Below are positions 23,892 through 31,881 of a DNA stretch of 39,816 bases, one piece after another. Under the pieces are notes generated by a model. That model saw only the letters and a list, made by a program, of their open reading frames with translations, ran no database searches and was not told the DNA's origin. Source of the stretch: an uncultured Candidatus Saccharibacteria bacterium (GTDB lineage Bacteria > Patescibacteriota > Saccharimonadia > Saccharimonadales > Saccharimonadaceae). Where the stretch lies: the NCBI GenBank assembly GCA_946415265.1, contig CAMKRV010000007.1, forward strand, positions 1 through 39,816, read 5' to 3'. Position 1 is the stretch's first letter. Each line of letters begins with the position of its first letter. The translations under genes were made by a program, and so were the position numbers.

Positions 23892-25433
23892 ATGCGGCGT
23901 AAGAAAAACATAACATTGAATTCGCAAAACATAACACTCCATTTTACAGGGAAAGAAAAAATCATAACTTTAAGTTTAATAATCATAATGTTAAGTTTTG
24001 CAAACATAATAAATACTTCCGCATTATCATATCAAAGTAGTGTAGGCGTGGGTTTTACTTTCAACCCTACACTATCAGTAAGTATTTCTCCTAGTGATTT
24101 AACAATAGCTAATCTAGTTCCTGGTAATACATTAGATAGTAATGTAATAAATGTCAGTGTAGCTAGTAATGCATCATATGGCTATACACTATCTGCTATA
24201 GTAAATGGCAATAATAACTATTTAACTCATAGTAATGTAACTAATATATTTAATAGTATAGCTACAGATGCAGACTTAGCTGACTTAGAAGATAGTGAAG
24301 ATACTAATATATGGGGATACTCTACTTCATTAGATAGTGGTACCACTTGGTCTAATTATAATGGTTTGTCTAATAGCAATAATGCTACATTATTAAGCAC
24401 TAATACCAATAATACGAAAACTGGCATAGACAGCGTAGACTTTAAGATAGCTGCTAAAGCTAGTAATACTCAGACTAGTGGAACATATACTGGAGTGATT
24501 AACTTTACTGCAGTAACTAAACCTACACCAATGAATCTAGCTGAATCATACTTTGCTGCTGGTAAAACTAGACACAATGGTTATTATACTATGCAAGATA
24601 TGACTTCTGAAATATGTAATAATACAGAAGTAATAGGTGAAGGCTCACAAACTGAGTTAATAGACTTACGAGATGATAAAGTATATTGGGCTACTAAACT
24701 AGCAGATGGGCATTGTTGGATGACGCAGAACCTTGACTTAGATTTAGATAGCAACAGAACTTATACTCACTATGATACGGATTTAGGGTGGAGCACAGAG
24801 AATGATTATACCATAAATGAGAATGCGACTTGGAAACCAACACATTCTACTATAGATTTTGCTATTGGTTCAAACATACCGGGTTGGGCCAATAGTAACA
24901 TCGAACCATATTCTGCCAATCCGGGAGATATATATTTCTATACATCAAATTCAGATGCCAACGATATACAATATAATTCATTACAAGAATGTATAAATGC
25001 TGGACATAATAATTGCACCCATTATCATGCTGGCAACTATTATAACTGGAGTGCAGCGGTAGGGAATAATGATACGAGCGAATTAATCATTCAATATGAT
25101 AACTCACCTGATTCAGTTTGCCCAAAAAACTGGAGATTACCAAAACGAGATCAGATAACTAAAAAATTAGACTATGCTACCTTGGTGGATACATATAGAG
25201 CCAATGCTACAAGCATACGAATTGAACCATTATATTTTATACGTTCAGGCGTAGTTAGAGGATCAGTTACGGGCGGCACTTTGAACGGTTATTATTACCA
25301 CGGCACCATCTATAATGATGTCGGAAGTTATTTTATGAGTTTTTCAAGCACGTTTATCCGTCCAAATGAATATAGTGGCAGTTATTACGCCAGAAGATTC
25401 AACGGCTACCCTATTCGCTGTCTCGCCAGATAA
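23892..25433 (+). CDS. FISUMP surface protein
   Basis: 513 residues from the ATG at 23892 (GAGGT 6 nt upstream; the frame is open earlier, but only through the leader RNA). Basic N-terminus, one hydrophobic segment (IITLSLIIIMLSFANIINTS), then the WGYS-type beta domain (FTFNPTLSVSISP, SVASNASYGYTLSA, NIWGYSTS, SGTYTGVINFT), then FISUMP from about residue 256 (LIDLRDDKVYWATKLADGHC, WMTQNLDLDL, HAGNYYNWSAAVG, VCPKNWRLPK, ending YPIRCLAR). No LPXTG. The body is rich in AGT, ACT and ATA codons, unlike the housekeeping genes. Likely exposed on the surface; ligand unknown. Confidence 0.87.
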   Translation: MRRKKNITLNSQNITLHFTGKEKIITLSLIIIMLSFANIINTSALSYQSSVGVGFTFNPTLSVSISPSDLTIANLVPGNTLDSNVINVSVASNASYGYTLSAIVNGNNNYLTHSNVTNIFNSIATDADLADLEDSEDTNIWGYSTSLDSGTTWSNYNGLSNSNNATLLSTNTNNTKTGIDSVDFKIAAKASNTQTSGTYTGVINFTAVTKPTPMNLAESYFAAGKTRHNGYYTMQDMTSEICNNTEVIGEGSQTELIDLRDDKVYWATKLADGHCWMTQNLDLDLDSNRTYTHYDTDLGWSTENDYTINENATWKPTHSTIDFAIGSNIPGWANSNIEPYSANPGDIYFYTSNSDANDIQYNSLQECINAGHNNCTHYHAGNYYNWSAAVGNNDTSELIIQYDNSPDSVCPKNWRLPKRDQITKKLDYATLVDTYRANATSIRIEPLYFIRSGVVRGSVTGGTLNGYYYHGTIYNDVGSYFMSFSSTFIRPNEYSGSYYARRFNGYPIRCLAR

Positions 25434-25438
25434 ACTAA

Positions 25439-26416
25439 CTATTTTCCTTCGTACTTTATCACCGGTTCTTTAACCTTAGCCAATTTAGCTGCCTTCTTGA
25501 TCAACGCATCAATCTTGGCATGATCTACTTTTTGTTTCTCCTCATCAAACGCCTCTTGCTGACGCCTCAAATCACCATAAAACCCAGTGCCTCTCGCCGC
25601 ATACCAAAAAATCTTCTCTTGCGGCACATTTTTATAATGCCATGGTTTATTAAACAAATTAAAATGTACCAATTTTGCATCTTTCGGCAATTCTTCTACC
25701 GGCTCCATATTCCACCGCTGGTCCAAATGTTTTATTTTGCCCCGCAAAATCACGTTCATATAATCTTGATCTGGCGCCACTAAGTCCGCATCGTATTTAT
25801 TAATCGTATCCACCAATGCCGTCAGATATTTCATTTTACGAAGCCCCTTCATATTCATCACGAGTACTCCAGAATTACAATAATCATGATACGGCACGCC
25901 CACCGCCTTATCCACATATGCCCGGAATTCTGGTATGACCTCCACCTTCGGGTCCACCATCGCCGCCATCAAGCTACCTTCCAGATCTGTATCAAACAAT
26001 TCCCCTACATCCCCACGCAAAATCGTATCACTATCTATATATACACACTTATCATACGTTGGAAAAAGTCGCGGAATAAAAAACCTATAATAATATACTG
26101 CACTAGAAAAGAAATCCCCCGCGCCCTTGCGCCGCGAACAATATTTAATAATCGCCTTTAGATACAAACTATTACTAATCTTCTTAAATTGTATCGCTAC
26201 ATTATCCGTCACTAAGCTGCGCAACCTTATCCTATTCGCCCAATTCAGTCCATCATGCAAAATAATCACCCGGTAATACCGCTTTTTGTTTACGCGCTGC
26301 GTAAGCGAATGTATCGCTGCCGCCGCATACGGCGCATACCCACTATTAATCGTCAGAAAAATTGGAACAACTTTATTATTTTTTAGCGGATTTAGGCCTG
26401 TACTGAAAATACTCAT
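25439..26416 (-). CDS. Glycosyltransferase family 8
   Basis: 325 residues. GT-A fold: VVPIFLTINSGYAPYAAAAI at the nucleotide-binding start, the metal-binding DxD in KCVYIDSDTILRGDVGELF, YCNSGVLVMNMKGLR, APDQDYMNVIL and LVHFNLFNKPWHY. It transfers sugar from a nucleotide sugar, probably to a lipid or cell-envelope acceptor. Its first 41 bases overlap the end of the acyltransferase gene; AAGAAGAG lies just before the ATG. Last gene of a three-gene operon with a second GT8. Confidence 0.9.
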   Translation of the reverse strand: MSIFSTGLNPLKNNKVVPIFLTINSGYAPYAAAAIHSLTQRVNKKRYYRVIILHDGLNWANRIRLRSLVTDNVAIQFKKISNSLYLKAIIKYCSRRKGAGDFFSSAVYYYRFFIPRLFPTYDKCVYIDSDTILRGDVGELFDTDLEGSLMAAMVDPKVEVIPEFRAYVDKAVGVPYHDYCNSGVLVMNMKGLRKMKYLTALVDTINKYDADLVAPDQDYMNVILRGKIKHLDQRWNMEPVEELPKDAKLVHFNLFNKPWHYKNVPQEKIFWYAARGTGFYGDLRRQQEAFDEEKQKVDHAKIDALIKKAAKLAKVKEPVIKYEGK

Positions 26417-27209
26417 AACTACTCTTCTTACTATATTTTACCATAGAATCATAAGCCTCTTTAGCCAATTTTGCCCGATTTTCCTCCTCGCTAAGTTTCG
26501 CGTCCGGCCAAAACGGCCCATCCACGTATACATCCATCCTTGGTAAATCTCCACGTTTTTTGTCTTTGCGTTTATGATACGTAGTGGTCATCGTAAAAAT
26601 CGGCAAATTATTCCGCACCGCATATTTAAAAGATTTATCGCCCGCCGGAAATTTACGTATCTTTGTAGCATATGGCCACACGTGCGCTTCCGGATATATC
26701 ACCAATACCTTCTTTTGCTTCAATCTTTCATCTACCGCATCATTAAACGCCTGTTTCTCTTCTTTAGTTTTACCAAGTGGCAATCCGCCAATATATGGCA
26801 ACACTTTGCCAATCCCAGGTATTTTCAAATTCACTGGGCTGATAATCGTGAATATCCGCCGATCCGCCGCTAGCGCCGGCCCAAACACATCATGAAATGG
26901 ATTAGTGTGGTTAGCGTATATCACATAACCCTTCCCACGCGCCTTTTTCAATTTTTCCCGCCCATAAAATTTTGCCTGCCAATAACCCCGTTCATAATAC
27001 TGCCCAAAAAGTTTAAAAATCCGGAACAGTACCGCCGAATACAATTTCACAAATGGATTTTTCGGGATAAATTCGTAACCTTCTGGCAATCCTACTTCTA
27101 CCTTCTTTTCTTGCTCATCAGTCTTAATTGGGTCATCCTCTTCCGAAGCATAATAAAACACCCGCTCTTCTGCCGGAATGTCTTTCTGAAACAATTCTGC
27201 TTTTGCCAT
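26376..27209 (-). CDS. PlsC-like lysophospholipid acyltransferase
   Basis: 277 residues. Acyltransferase block I is YANHTNPFHDVF, with five residues between His and Asp, where four are usual; block III is VIYPEAHVWPYATKIRKFPAG; block IV is LPIFTMT. A hydrophobic stretch near PFVKLYSAVLFRIFKLFG suggests membrane association. Flanked on both sides by GT8 genes in one operon, so it may acylate a glycolipid rather than lysophosphatidate. The ATG overlaps the upstream stop (TAATG). Confidence 0.82.
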   Translation of the reverse strand: MAKAELFQKDIPAEERVFYYASEEDDPIKTDEQEKKVEVGLPEGYEFIPKNPFVKLYSAVLFRIFKLFGQYYERGYWQAKFYGREKLKKARGKGYVIYANHTNPFHDVFGPALAADRRIFTIISPVNLKIPGIGKVLPYIGGLPLGKTKEEKQAFNDAVDERLKQKKVLVIYPEAHVWPYATKIRKFPAGDKSFKYAVRNNLPIFTMTTTYHKRKDKKRGDLPRMDVYVDGPFWPDAKLSEEENRAKLAKEAYDSMVKYSKKSSYEYFQYRPKSAKK

Positions 27210-28030
27210 TATAAATTATCCTTTAGTTTCTCGTATTCTTTTAATATATCATCATATTCTGTAATTTTTAATACGTTATGAATTTTCTCCACTTCAAAAG
27301 GTTTGACTTTTTGCACCCTAAAGTATGGCAGGAATTTAAAATTATTAGAAAAATGATGCAGCACCGTATCTTCACGTGGCCGTTCACCTTGTTCATTGTA
27401 TTTACGCGGCATTAATTTTCGCCGCGCGATAGATTTATTTAGTGCCGCCTGATCCGCCAACATCATCCATCTCTGCATGCATAATTTCACCGCTTTCCCA
27501 AACATCCCAGTTTTAATACACTCTGGCATATTAAATAGCATCACGCCAGAATTCATATAATCAAAATTAAATATTCCATGATAATGATAAAAATTCTTTC
27601 CATAAATATCTAGCACCCCTGCCGCCTCAATTCCATCTAAGTTTGTATTGTAAAATTCACTAATGTCCTTCCGGCATACTACATCATAATCCAAATATAA
27701 TATTCTATCTAGCTTTGCCAACTCCGGCACCTTATCCGCATAGAGTCGAAGCATCGAACAAGGCGTAAAATAAGATCCCATATTTTTACTCGGCAAATTC
27801 TTTACAAACACATCCGTCGCATCTATCAACTTCACAAAACTTTTCGCATTTTTCTTTTTCACCAATTCATCCAAAAACTTTGCCGCCTTTTCCGTAAACG
27901 CCTTCGTGCCCTCATAATTAATTGTCATTATATATATATTTAGTGGCTCGGAATTGTGTTTTATAAGCGACAAAATCGATACCAACACCCCCCGCGCTAT
28001 CCCTTTATCACCACAATATAATATATTCAT
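27209..28030 (-). CDS. Glycosyltransferase family 8
   Basis: 273 residues. MNILYCGDKGIARGVLVSIL start, DxD in RILYLDYDVVCRKDISEFY, DYMNSGVMLFNMPE, MLADQAALN and DTVLHHFSN. Same family as the gene at 25439 but only distantly similar, so the operon probably adds two different sugars. First gene of the operon; TGA-TATAAT (-10 at 28042-28037) ends 6 nt before the ATG, giving a leaderless message. Confidence 0.9.
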   Translation of the reverse strand: MNILYCGDKGIARGVLVSILSLIKHNSEPLNIYIMTINYEGTKAFTEKAAKFLDELVKKKNAKSFVKLIDATDVFVKNLPSKNMGSYFTPCSMLRLYADKVPELAKLDRILYLDYDVVCRKDISEFYNTNLDGIEAAGVLDIYGKNFYHYHGIFNFDYMNSGVMLFNMPECIKTGMFGKAVKLCMQRWMMLADQAALNKSIARRKLMPRKYNEQGERPREDTVLHHFSNNFKFLPYFRVQKVKPFEVEKIHNVLKITEYDDILKEYEKLKDNL

Positions 28031-28090
28031 ATATACATTATATCATTCGAAAACAAAAGCCATCAGATTAGCTATTCAAAAACTAAATAT

Positions 28091-28199
28091 AATTTGTTAG
28101 ATAAAATCGTTCATATGGGTGTTTTCTCGGAGCGAAGCGCATCTTATGGATGAGCAAGCTACGAAAAACGCCCAGATGGGCGATTTTAGCAACAAATTT
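28091..28199. repeat. Structured palindromic repeat, copy B
   Basis: Long inverted repeat (about 35 pairs counting G-U) with a central hairpin (CATC/GATG). The right arm holds its own compact terminator on the minus strand, CGCCCA/TGGGCG followed by T5, directly behind tRNA-Leu. The core aligns with copy A at 16092-16201. Confidence 0.7.
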
Positions 28200-28283
28200 G
28201 GTGCCCGAGATGGGACTTGAACCCATATGGTTTTCACCATTCGATTTTAAGTCGAACGCGTATACCAATTCCGCCACTCGGGC
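28199..28283 (-). tRNA. tRNA-Leu (anticodon TAA)
   Basis: Acceptor GCCCGAG with CTCGGGC, anticodon stem TTCGA/TCGAA with loop CTTAAAA giving TAA, long variable arm, T arm ATGGGTTCAAGTCCCAT, discriminator A, encoded CCA. It decodes TTA. Copy B of the palindromic repeat begins at its 3' end. Confidence 0.95.
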
Positions 28284-28311
28284 TTAGAATATATTATACC
28301 ATAAGATAGCC

Positions 28312-28800
28312 TTATCGTGTAATCAAATACTGCACAATATAATATATTATAATCAATGTAAGTGAAATTACGGCAGTAATGATTGCAGGCTTTAGCTTGC
28401 GGGTTGTACGTTTTAGCATCGTAACGCCACAAACAAGTGCTATTGCGCCAGTTAATGCACCTACACCAATGCCTACACTATTGATGACCCCAAACACCAT
28501 CGCAATACCGCCGCCAGCAAGACCAAGTTCAAACGCTTCTATTTCAATCGACACCAATTGCAGAAAAATCCCAAAAAGAATGCCCAGCAAAGTAAACACA
28601 ATACTAACATTCGCCAGCCTTTCAGCACTCCTTGCAACGACATTCGGATCGCGCGAAAAGCCACGGACCTTAGCCGGATCAAGAAAAGCTTGGTTGGCTT
28701 TATCTTCTTCATGGTATGCGAAACTACGCGCGGCCTTCATTTTTTCAGCCTCAATACGCTTAGACTTTTCCCACTCAGCTTCCGTTTCTTTATCCGCCAT
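28312..28800 (-). CDS. Small membrane protein, function unknown
   Basis: 162 residues: a charged, mostly helical N-terminus (about 60 residues), then three to four hydrophobic segments (IVFTLLGILFGIFLQLV, LAGGGIAMVFGVINSVGIGV, ALTGAIALVCGVTML, AIITAVISLTLIIIYYIV). The ATG is one base after the trxB stop, so it is translated with the redox operon; a link to redox stress is only suggested by this position. I do not recognise a family. Confidence 0.75.
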   Translation of the reverse strand: MADKETEAEWEKSKRIEAEKMKAARSFAYHEEDKANQAFLDPAKVRGFSRDPNVVARSAERLANVSIVFTLLGILFGIFLQLVSIEIEAFELGLAGGGIAMVFGVINSVGIGVGALTGAIALVCGVTMLKRTTRKLKPAIITAVISLTLIIIYYIVQYLITR

Positions 28801-28801
28801 C

Positions 28802-29719
28802 CTACTTACTCAAATAATTTACCGCTGCATCGGCCGCCACTGCGCCATCCGCTGCCGCCGTTACCAGTTGCCGTATGTCTTTCGTTCGGCAATCGCCCGC
28901 CACATATACGCCATCACAAGACGTCTTGCAATCTTCGCTAGCTACTATATATCCGTTTTCATCCAATTTCACCAACTCTGCATATTTCTCTGTAGCTGGT
29001 TTTTTACCAATTGCCACAAAAATTCCATCCACATCCAAAGTTCTTTCGCTAGTCACACTATCTACTTTACCACTAGGTACCAATTTCACTCCCACAACCT
29101 TATCATCACCCAAGATTTGCTCCAGCACATAGCCTAGCACAAATTCCACATTTTCTTTACGTTTCAATTTCTCCACTAGTACTGCATCACCCCTAAACTC
29201 ATCACGTCTGTGCACCACATACACCTTATCTGCAATATCCGCCAAATACACCGCATCATACAATGCTGTATTCCCACCCCCTATCACGGCTACATTTTTA
29301 CCTTTATAAAACGCGCCGTCACAAGTCGCACAATAACTTACGCCCCTACCAGTTAGTTCCGTCTCACGCTCTATTCCTAGTTTCTTATCTTCCGCCCCTA
29401 CGGCTAGTATCACTGCGCCAGCCTTATATTCGCCATCTTCAGTTTTTACCACAAAGTCTTCACCAACTTTTTCTACCACCTCTACTTCTTCAAATTCCAC
29501 TTCCGCGCCTAATTCCGTAGCTTGCTTGTAGATTTTTTGCATCAAATCCACCCCGCTTACACCATAATCGCCCGGCCAGTTTTCTATTTGCAAAGTATTA
29601 ATTATCTGCCCGCCATAGGCTTGCCCCTCTAGCACTAATACGGTTTTATTAGAACGTCGCACATATATCGCCGCCGTTAATCCAGCAATCCCAGCGCCTA
29701 TTATCACTACATCGTACAT
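28802..29719 (-). CDS. trxB: Thioredoxin reductase
   Basis: 305-residue flavoprotein reducing thioredoxin with NADPH. FAD-binding VVIIGAGIAGLTAAIYVRR, redox-active Cys pair in YCATCDGAFYKG, NADPH-binding AVIGGGNTALYDA, and the C-terminal FAD motif GVYVAGDCRTKDIRQLVTAA. Full length. It starts one base after the trxA stop, so the two partners are translated together. Confidence 0.97.
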   Translation of the reverse strand: MYDVVIIGAGIAGLTAAIYVRRSNKTVLVLEGQAYGGQIINTLQIENWPGDYGVSGVDLMQKIYKQATELGAEVEFEEVEVVEKVGEDFVVKTEDGEYKAGAVILAVGAEDKKLGIERETELTGRGVSYCATCDGAFYKGKNVAVIGGGNTALYDAVYLADIADKVYVVHRRDEFRGDAVLVEKLKRKENVEFVLGYVLEQILGDDKVVGVKLVPSGKVDSVTSERTLDVDGIFVAIGKKPATEKYAELVKLDENGYIVASEDCKTSCDGVYVAGDCRTKDIRQLVTAAADGAVAADAAVNYLSK

Positions 29720-29720
29720 C

Positions 29721-30026
29721 TTATTTACCTATCAATTTTTCTAATTTCTTTACGGATTGCACCCCCACTGCTCGGTTTACTTCTTCACCATCTTTAAACA
29801 ACACCAAGCACGGTATTCCAGATACACCATATTTTTCTGCTAAGTCACTATTATCATCCACATTCACGCCCACTACTTTCACTTCTGCATTTTTCTCGGC
29901 AAATTCTTCCAAGATCGGTTTCATCATCTGGCACGGCCCGCACCAGTCTGCATTAAAATCTACCAATACCATCCCTTCCGCTTTCAATACTTCCATCTCA
30001 AAATCTTCAGTATTTATTTCTTTCAT
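29721..30026 (-). CDS. trxA: Thioredoxin
   Basis: 101-residue thioredoxin with active site FNADWCGPCQMMKP, the cis-Pro region SGIPCLVLFKDG and the C-terminal helix. A second Cys sits beside the cis-Pro (IPC). The start is the ATG at 30026, since GGAGGT lies 5 nt upstream; a TTG one codon earlier is possible. Transcribed with trxB from the near-consensus promoter at 30049-30077. Confidence 0.96.
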   Translation of the reverse strand: MKEINTEDFEMEVLKAEGMVLVDFNADWCGPCQMMKPILEEFAEKNAEVKVVGVNVDDNSDLAEKYGVSGIPCLVLFKDGEEVNRAVGVQSVKKLEKLIGK

Positions 30027-30048
30027 CAAAAACCTCCATTACCTTTTA

Positions 30049-30077
30049 ATTATATCACACTTAAGGTTATTTGTCAA
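30049..30077 (-). promoter_or_regulatory. Consensus promoter of the trxA-trxB operon
   Basis: TTGACA (30077-30072), 17-nt spacer, TATAAT (30054-30049) with TG before the -10. It shares AAGTGTGATATAAT with the promoter at 5284-5312. The leader is short and carries a Shine-Dalgarno. Confidence 0.85.
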
Positions 30078-30078
30078 T

Positions 30079-30630
30079 CTAAGCCTCGATTAATTCCTTT
30101 ATTTTGTCCTCAAAATCCCCCGGCACATCTGTTGGTCCAAATCTATATACCACCTTGCCATCTTTATCTACCACAAATTTCGTAAAATTCCACTTGATAA
30201 AGCCTTTTTCTTTCCCTACTCCTGGCAATTTAGCGATCGCTTTCATCGCCAACTTATTTTTCATCCCCTTTGGCTCCGGATCTTCACTAATTTCTTCCTT
30301 CAGATAAGCAAACACTGGTTCCGCTTTATCACCGTTCACTTCCACTTTGGCCATCTGGTCAAAAGTCGTATTATATTTAGCCGTGCAAAATTCATGAATT
30401 TCATCATCCGTACCCGGCGCCTGATGTCCAAATTGGTTACACGGAAAATCCAAAATCTCTAATCCTTTTTCATGATATTTCTTGTATAAATCTTCTAATC
30501 CCTCATATTGTGGCGTAAATCCACATCCCGTCGCTGTATTCACAATTAAAAGCACTTTACCCTTATATTCTGCCAAATCCACATCTTCGCCTTTGCGATT
30601 TTTCACCTTAAAATCATAAATACTTGCCAT
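30079..30630 (-). CDS. Glutathione peroxidase family (thiol peroxidase)
   Basis: 183 residues. Catalytic Cys in VNTATGCGFTPQY (Cys, not selenocysteine), Gln in FPCNQFGHQAPGT, and Trp-Asn in IKWNFTKFVVD. Bacterial Cys-type members often use thioredoxin rather than glutathione as reductant, which fits the trxA-trxB genes directly downstream. AAAAGGAG lies upstream of the ATG. It should detoxify peroxides in the cytoplasm. Confidence 0.94.
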   Translation of the reverse strand: MASIYDFKVKNRKGEDVDLAEYKGKVLLIVNTATGCGFTPQYEGLEDLYKKYHEKGLEILDFPCNQFGHQAPGTDDEIHEFCTAKYNTTFDQMAKVEVNGDKAEPVFAYLKEEISEDPEPKGMKNKLAMKAIAKLPGVGKEKGFIKWNFTKFVVDKDGKVVYRFGPTDVPGDFEDKIKELIEA

Positions 30631-30707
30631 AGCATTCTCCTTTTATACCCTCATTATCCCCTACTTTACTTAAAATTACAATAAAACCACCAAAAAAGTA
30701 GCCCTTG

Positions 30708-30736
30708 ACTCCAAGTTATGCAACTCAAAGTTATGC
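30708..30736. repeat. Short tandem direct repeat
   Basis: Two 14-bp units (ACTCCAAGTTATGC, 30708-30721, and ACTCAAAGTTATGC, 30723-30736) in the spacer between gpx and the toxin-like gene. GC-rich hairpin sequence follows to 30788 and may end the toxin transcript. Confidence 0.5.
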
Positions 30737-30788
30737 TACCAAAGAAGCAGCCTTTGGCCTGCTACCTAGTGGCCGCAGGTCGGGCTGC

Positions 30789-31205
30789 CTATGCCGTTAT
30801 ATTACCAAACTTCCCCTTAATTGTCAACAATCTGCCATCTTTCGTAATGATTAACAATGTTTTAATTTTTGCAGTCTTACTGCCCTTTTCTAAAACTCTT
30901 AAAATCTTAGTCTCATTTTTGGCATTAATTCTTCTCAAATCAAAAATTATATGTTCAGATTGCTTTGTGGCTTGTACTAATCTTCTTTTTATACTTTCCA
31001 AATTATCACTTAAGGGACTTTTAGTTTCCCATATCTTCCCACATATTTTAAAATCTGGACTATTAAAACCTTTTACGTCGCTAGGTTTTATAAACTTTAC
31101 ATTACACCCACGCTTTGCAAAATATTTTGCAGTTTCGTATTCGTGTTTTTCTGGTGGAACATTTAGCTCCGCAATATCTATCTTCCCAATTTTAATATTT
31201 TTCAT
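30789..31205 (-). CDS. CdiA-CT-like ribonuclease toxin domain protein
   Basis: 138 residues, single domain. The pattern PPEKHEYETAKYFAKRG, NSPDFKICGKIWETKSP, EHIIFDLRRI and LLIITKDGRLLTIKGKFG matches stand-alone proteins related to the C-terminal toxin (BECR-fold, tRNase) domain of CdiA-type contact-dependent inhibition proteins. Conserved His, Glu, Asp and Lys residues in these blocks are candidate active-site residues. No immunity or antitoxin gene is adjacent. The start and 5' region are nearly identical to those of the PemK-like gene at 31386 (the repeat at 31186-31293), and the first codons are also alike. Confidence 0.6.
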   Translation of the reverse strand: MKNIKIGKIDIAELNVPPEKHEYETAKYFAKRGCNVKFIKPSDVKGFNSPDFKICGKIWETKSPLSDNLESIKRRLVQATKQSEHIIFDLRRINAKNETKILRVLEKGSKTAKIKTLLIITKDGRLLTIKGKFGNITA

Positions 31206-31293
31206 ACACGCTACCCTATCACGGAGACAGAATTATTTCAACCCCATACGGCAAGCTTATGGTTACAATCAAAAAGCTTCCGCTAAAATTATG
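31186..31293. repeat. Direct repeat, copy 1 (toxin 5' region)
   Basis: About 108 bp, nearly identical to 31749-31860. It spans the first codons, start and upstream region of the minus-strand gene. It contains AAGCTT twice in opposed context (CCATAAGCTTGC and GCGGAAGCTT), able to form a hairpin. Confidence 0.85.
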
Positions 31294-31336
31294 TAAAAAC
31301 CTAGTAGTTTTTCGTATTTTGTGATAAAATATAAAT

Positions 31337-31388
31337 ATATTCGGGAATACCCGCCCACCCTAATTGCAAAATTAGGGGATATTTTTTA
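31337..31388 (+). ncRNA. Candidate short terminated RNA beside the PemK-like gene
   Basis: Extended -10 TGA-TAAAAT (31322-31330), then CGGG/CCCG and CCCTAATT/AATTAGGG hairpins, the latter with a GCAA tetraloop, then a T6 run (31382-31387) that reaches the stop codon of the converging gene. The transcript would be about 50 nt. Confidence 0.45.
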
Positions 31389-31772
31389 GAAATACAATTT
31401 TCGAAACCCTCTTTTTACTATTTCTAAGTCTGAGTTCGGCACTGTCCCCATTCTCTTATATAATCTAAATACACTTATCACTCTTGCCTGAGCCAATACC
31501 GCCGTTTGTTTCTTATCCTGAAAAACAAACTCAACATACCAAGAGCCAACATGTTCTTGCGATGTTAATGGTATCCCCATAAATCCATACTTACTCAATT
31601 TTTTCAGAACCAGAACTGGTCGCGAAAATTCTTCGTTTTTACCGTTTATTTCTACACCCACATTTTCGCCCACCGCACACCACCAAATCTCCCCCTCTTT
31701 TACCGTGCGAAAAACTCCAGCATAGTGTAAGACACTTTTCACACTTATCCAATTTTTAAAATATTTTTTCAT
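31386..31772 (-). CDS. PemK/MazF-like toxin protein
   Basis: 128 residues. GEIWWCAVGENVGVEINGK, FSRPVLVLKKL, FMGIPLTSQ and VLAQARVISVFRLYKRMGTV match the PemK/MazF fold (SH3-like barrel). The conserved RPVLVL block and the Ser/Thr of PLTS are present. The family usually cuts mRNA and is paired with an antitoxin gene directly upstream; none is seen here. The gene is bracketed by two copies of the 108-bp repeat and shares its 5' region with the toxin-like gene at 30789. Confidence 0.75.
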   Translation of the reverse strand: MKKYFKNWISVKSVLHYAGVFRTVKEGEIWWCAVGENVGVEINGKNEEFSRPVLVLKKLSKYGFMGIPLTSQEHVGSWYVEFVFQDKKQTAVLAQARVISVFRLYKRMGTVPNSDLEIVKRGFRKLYF

Positions 31773-31860
31773 ACACGCTACCCTATCACGGAGATAAAAT
31801 TATTTCAACCCCCTATGGCAAGCTTATGGTTACAATCAAAAAGCTTCCGCTAAATTATAT
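31749..31860. repeat. Direct repeat, copy 2 (toxin 5' region)
   Basis: Second copy of the 108-bp unit at 31186-31293, in the same orientation and the same position relative to a start codon. Confidence 0.85.
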
Positions 31861-31881
31861 AGCTTTGCTAACAAATTTTTA

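Noticed and set aside
30718-31296. 192-codon plus-strand ORF
   Set aside because: It is the antisense shadow of the CdiA-CT-like gene, which has recognisable motifs and a shared start region.
31186-31860. Insertion sequence or CRISPR
   Set aside because: There are only two direct repeats around a toxin-like gene, with no transposase, terminal inverted repeats or spacer-repeat periodicity.
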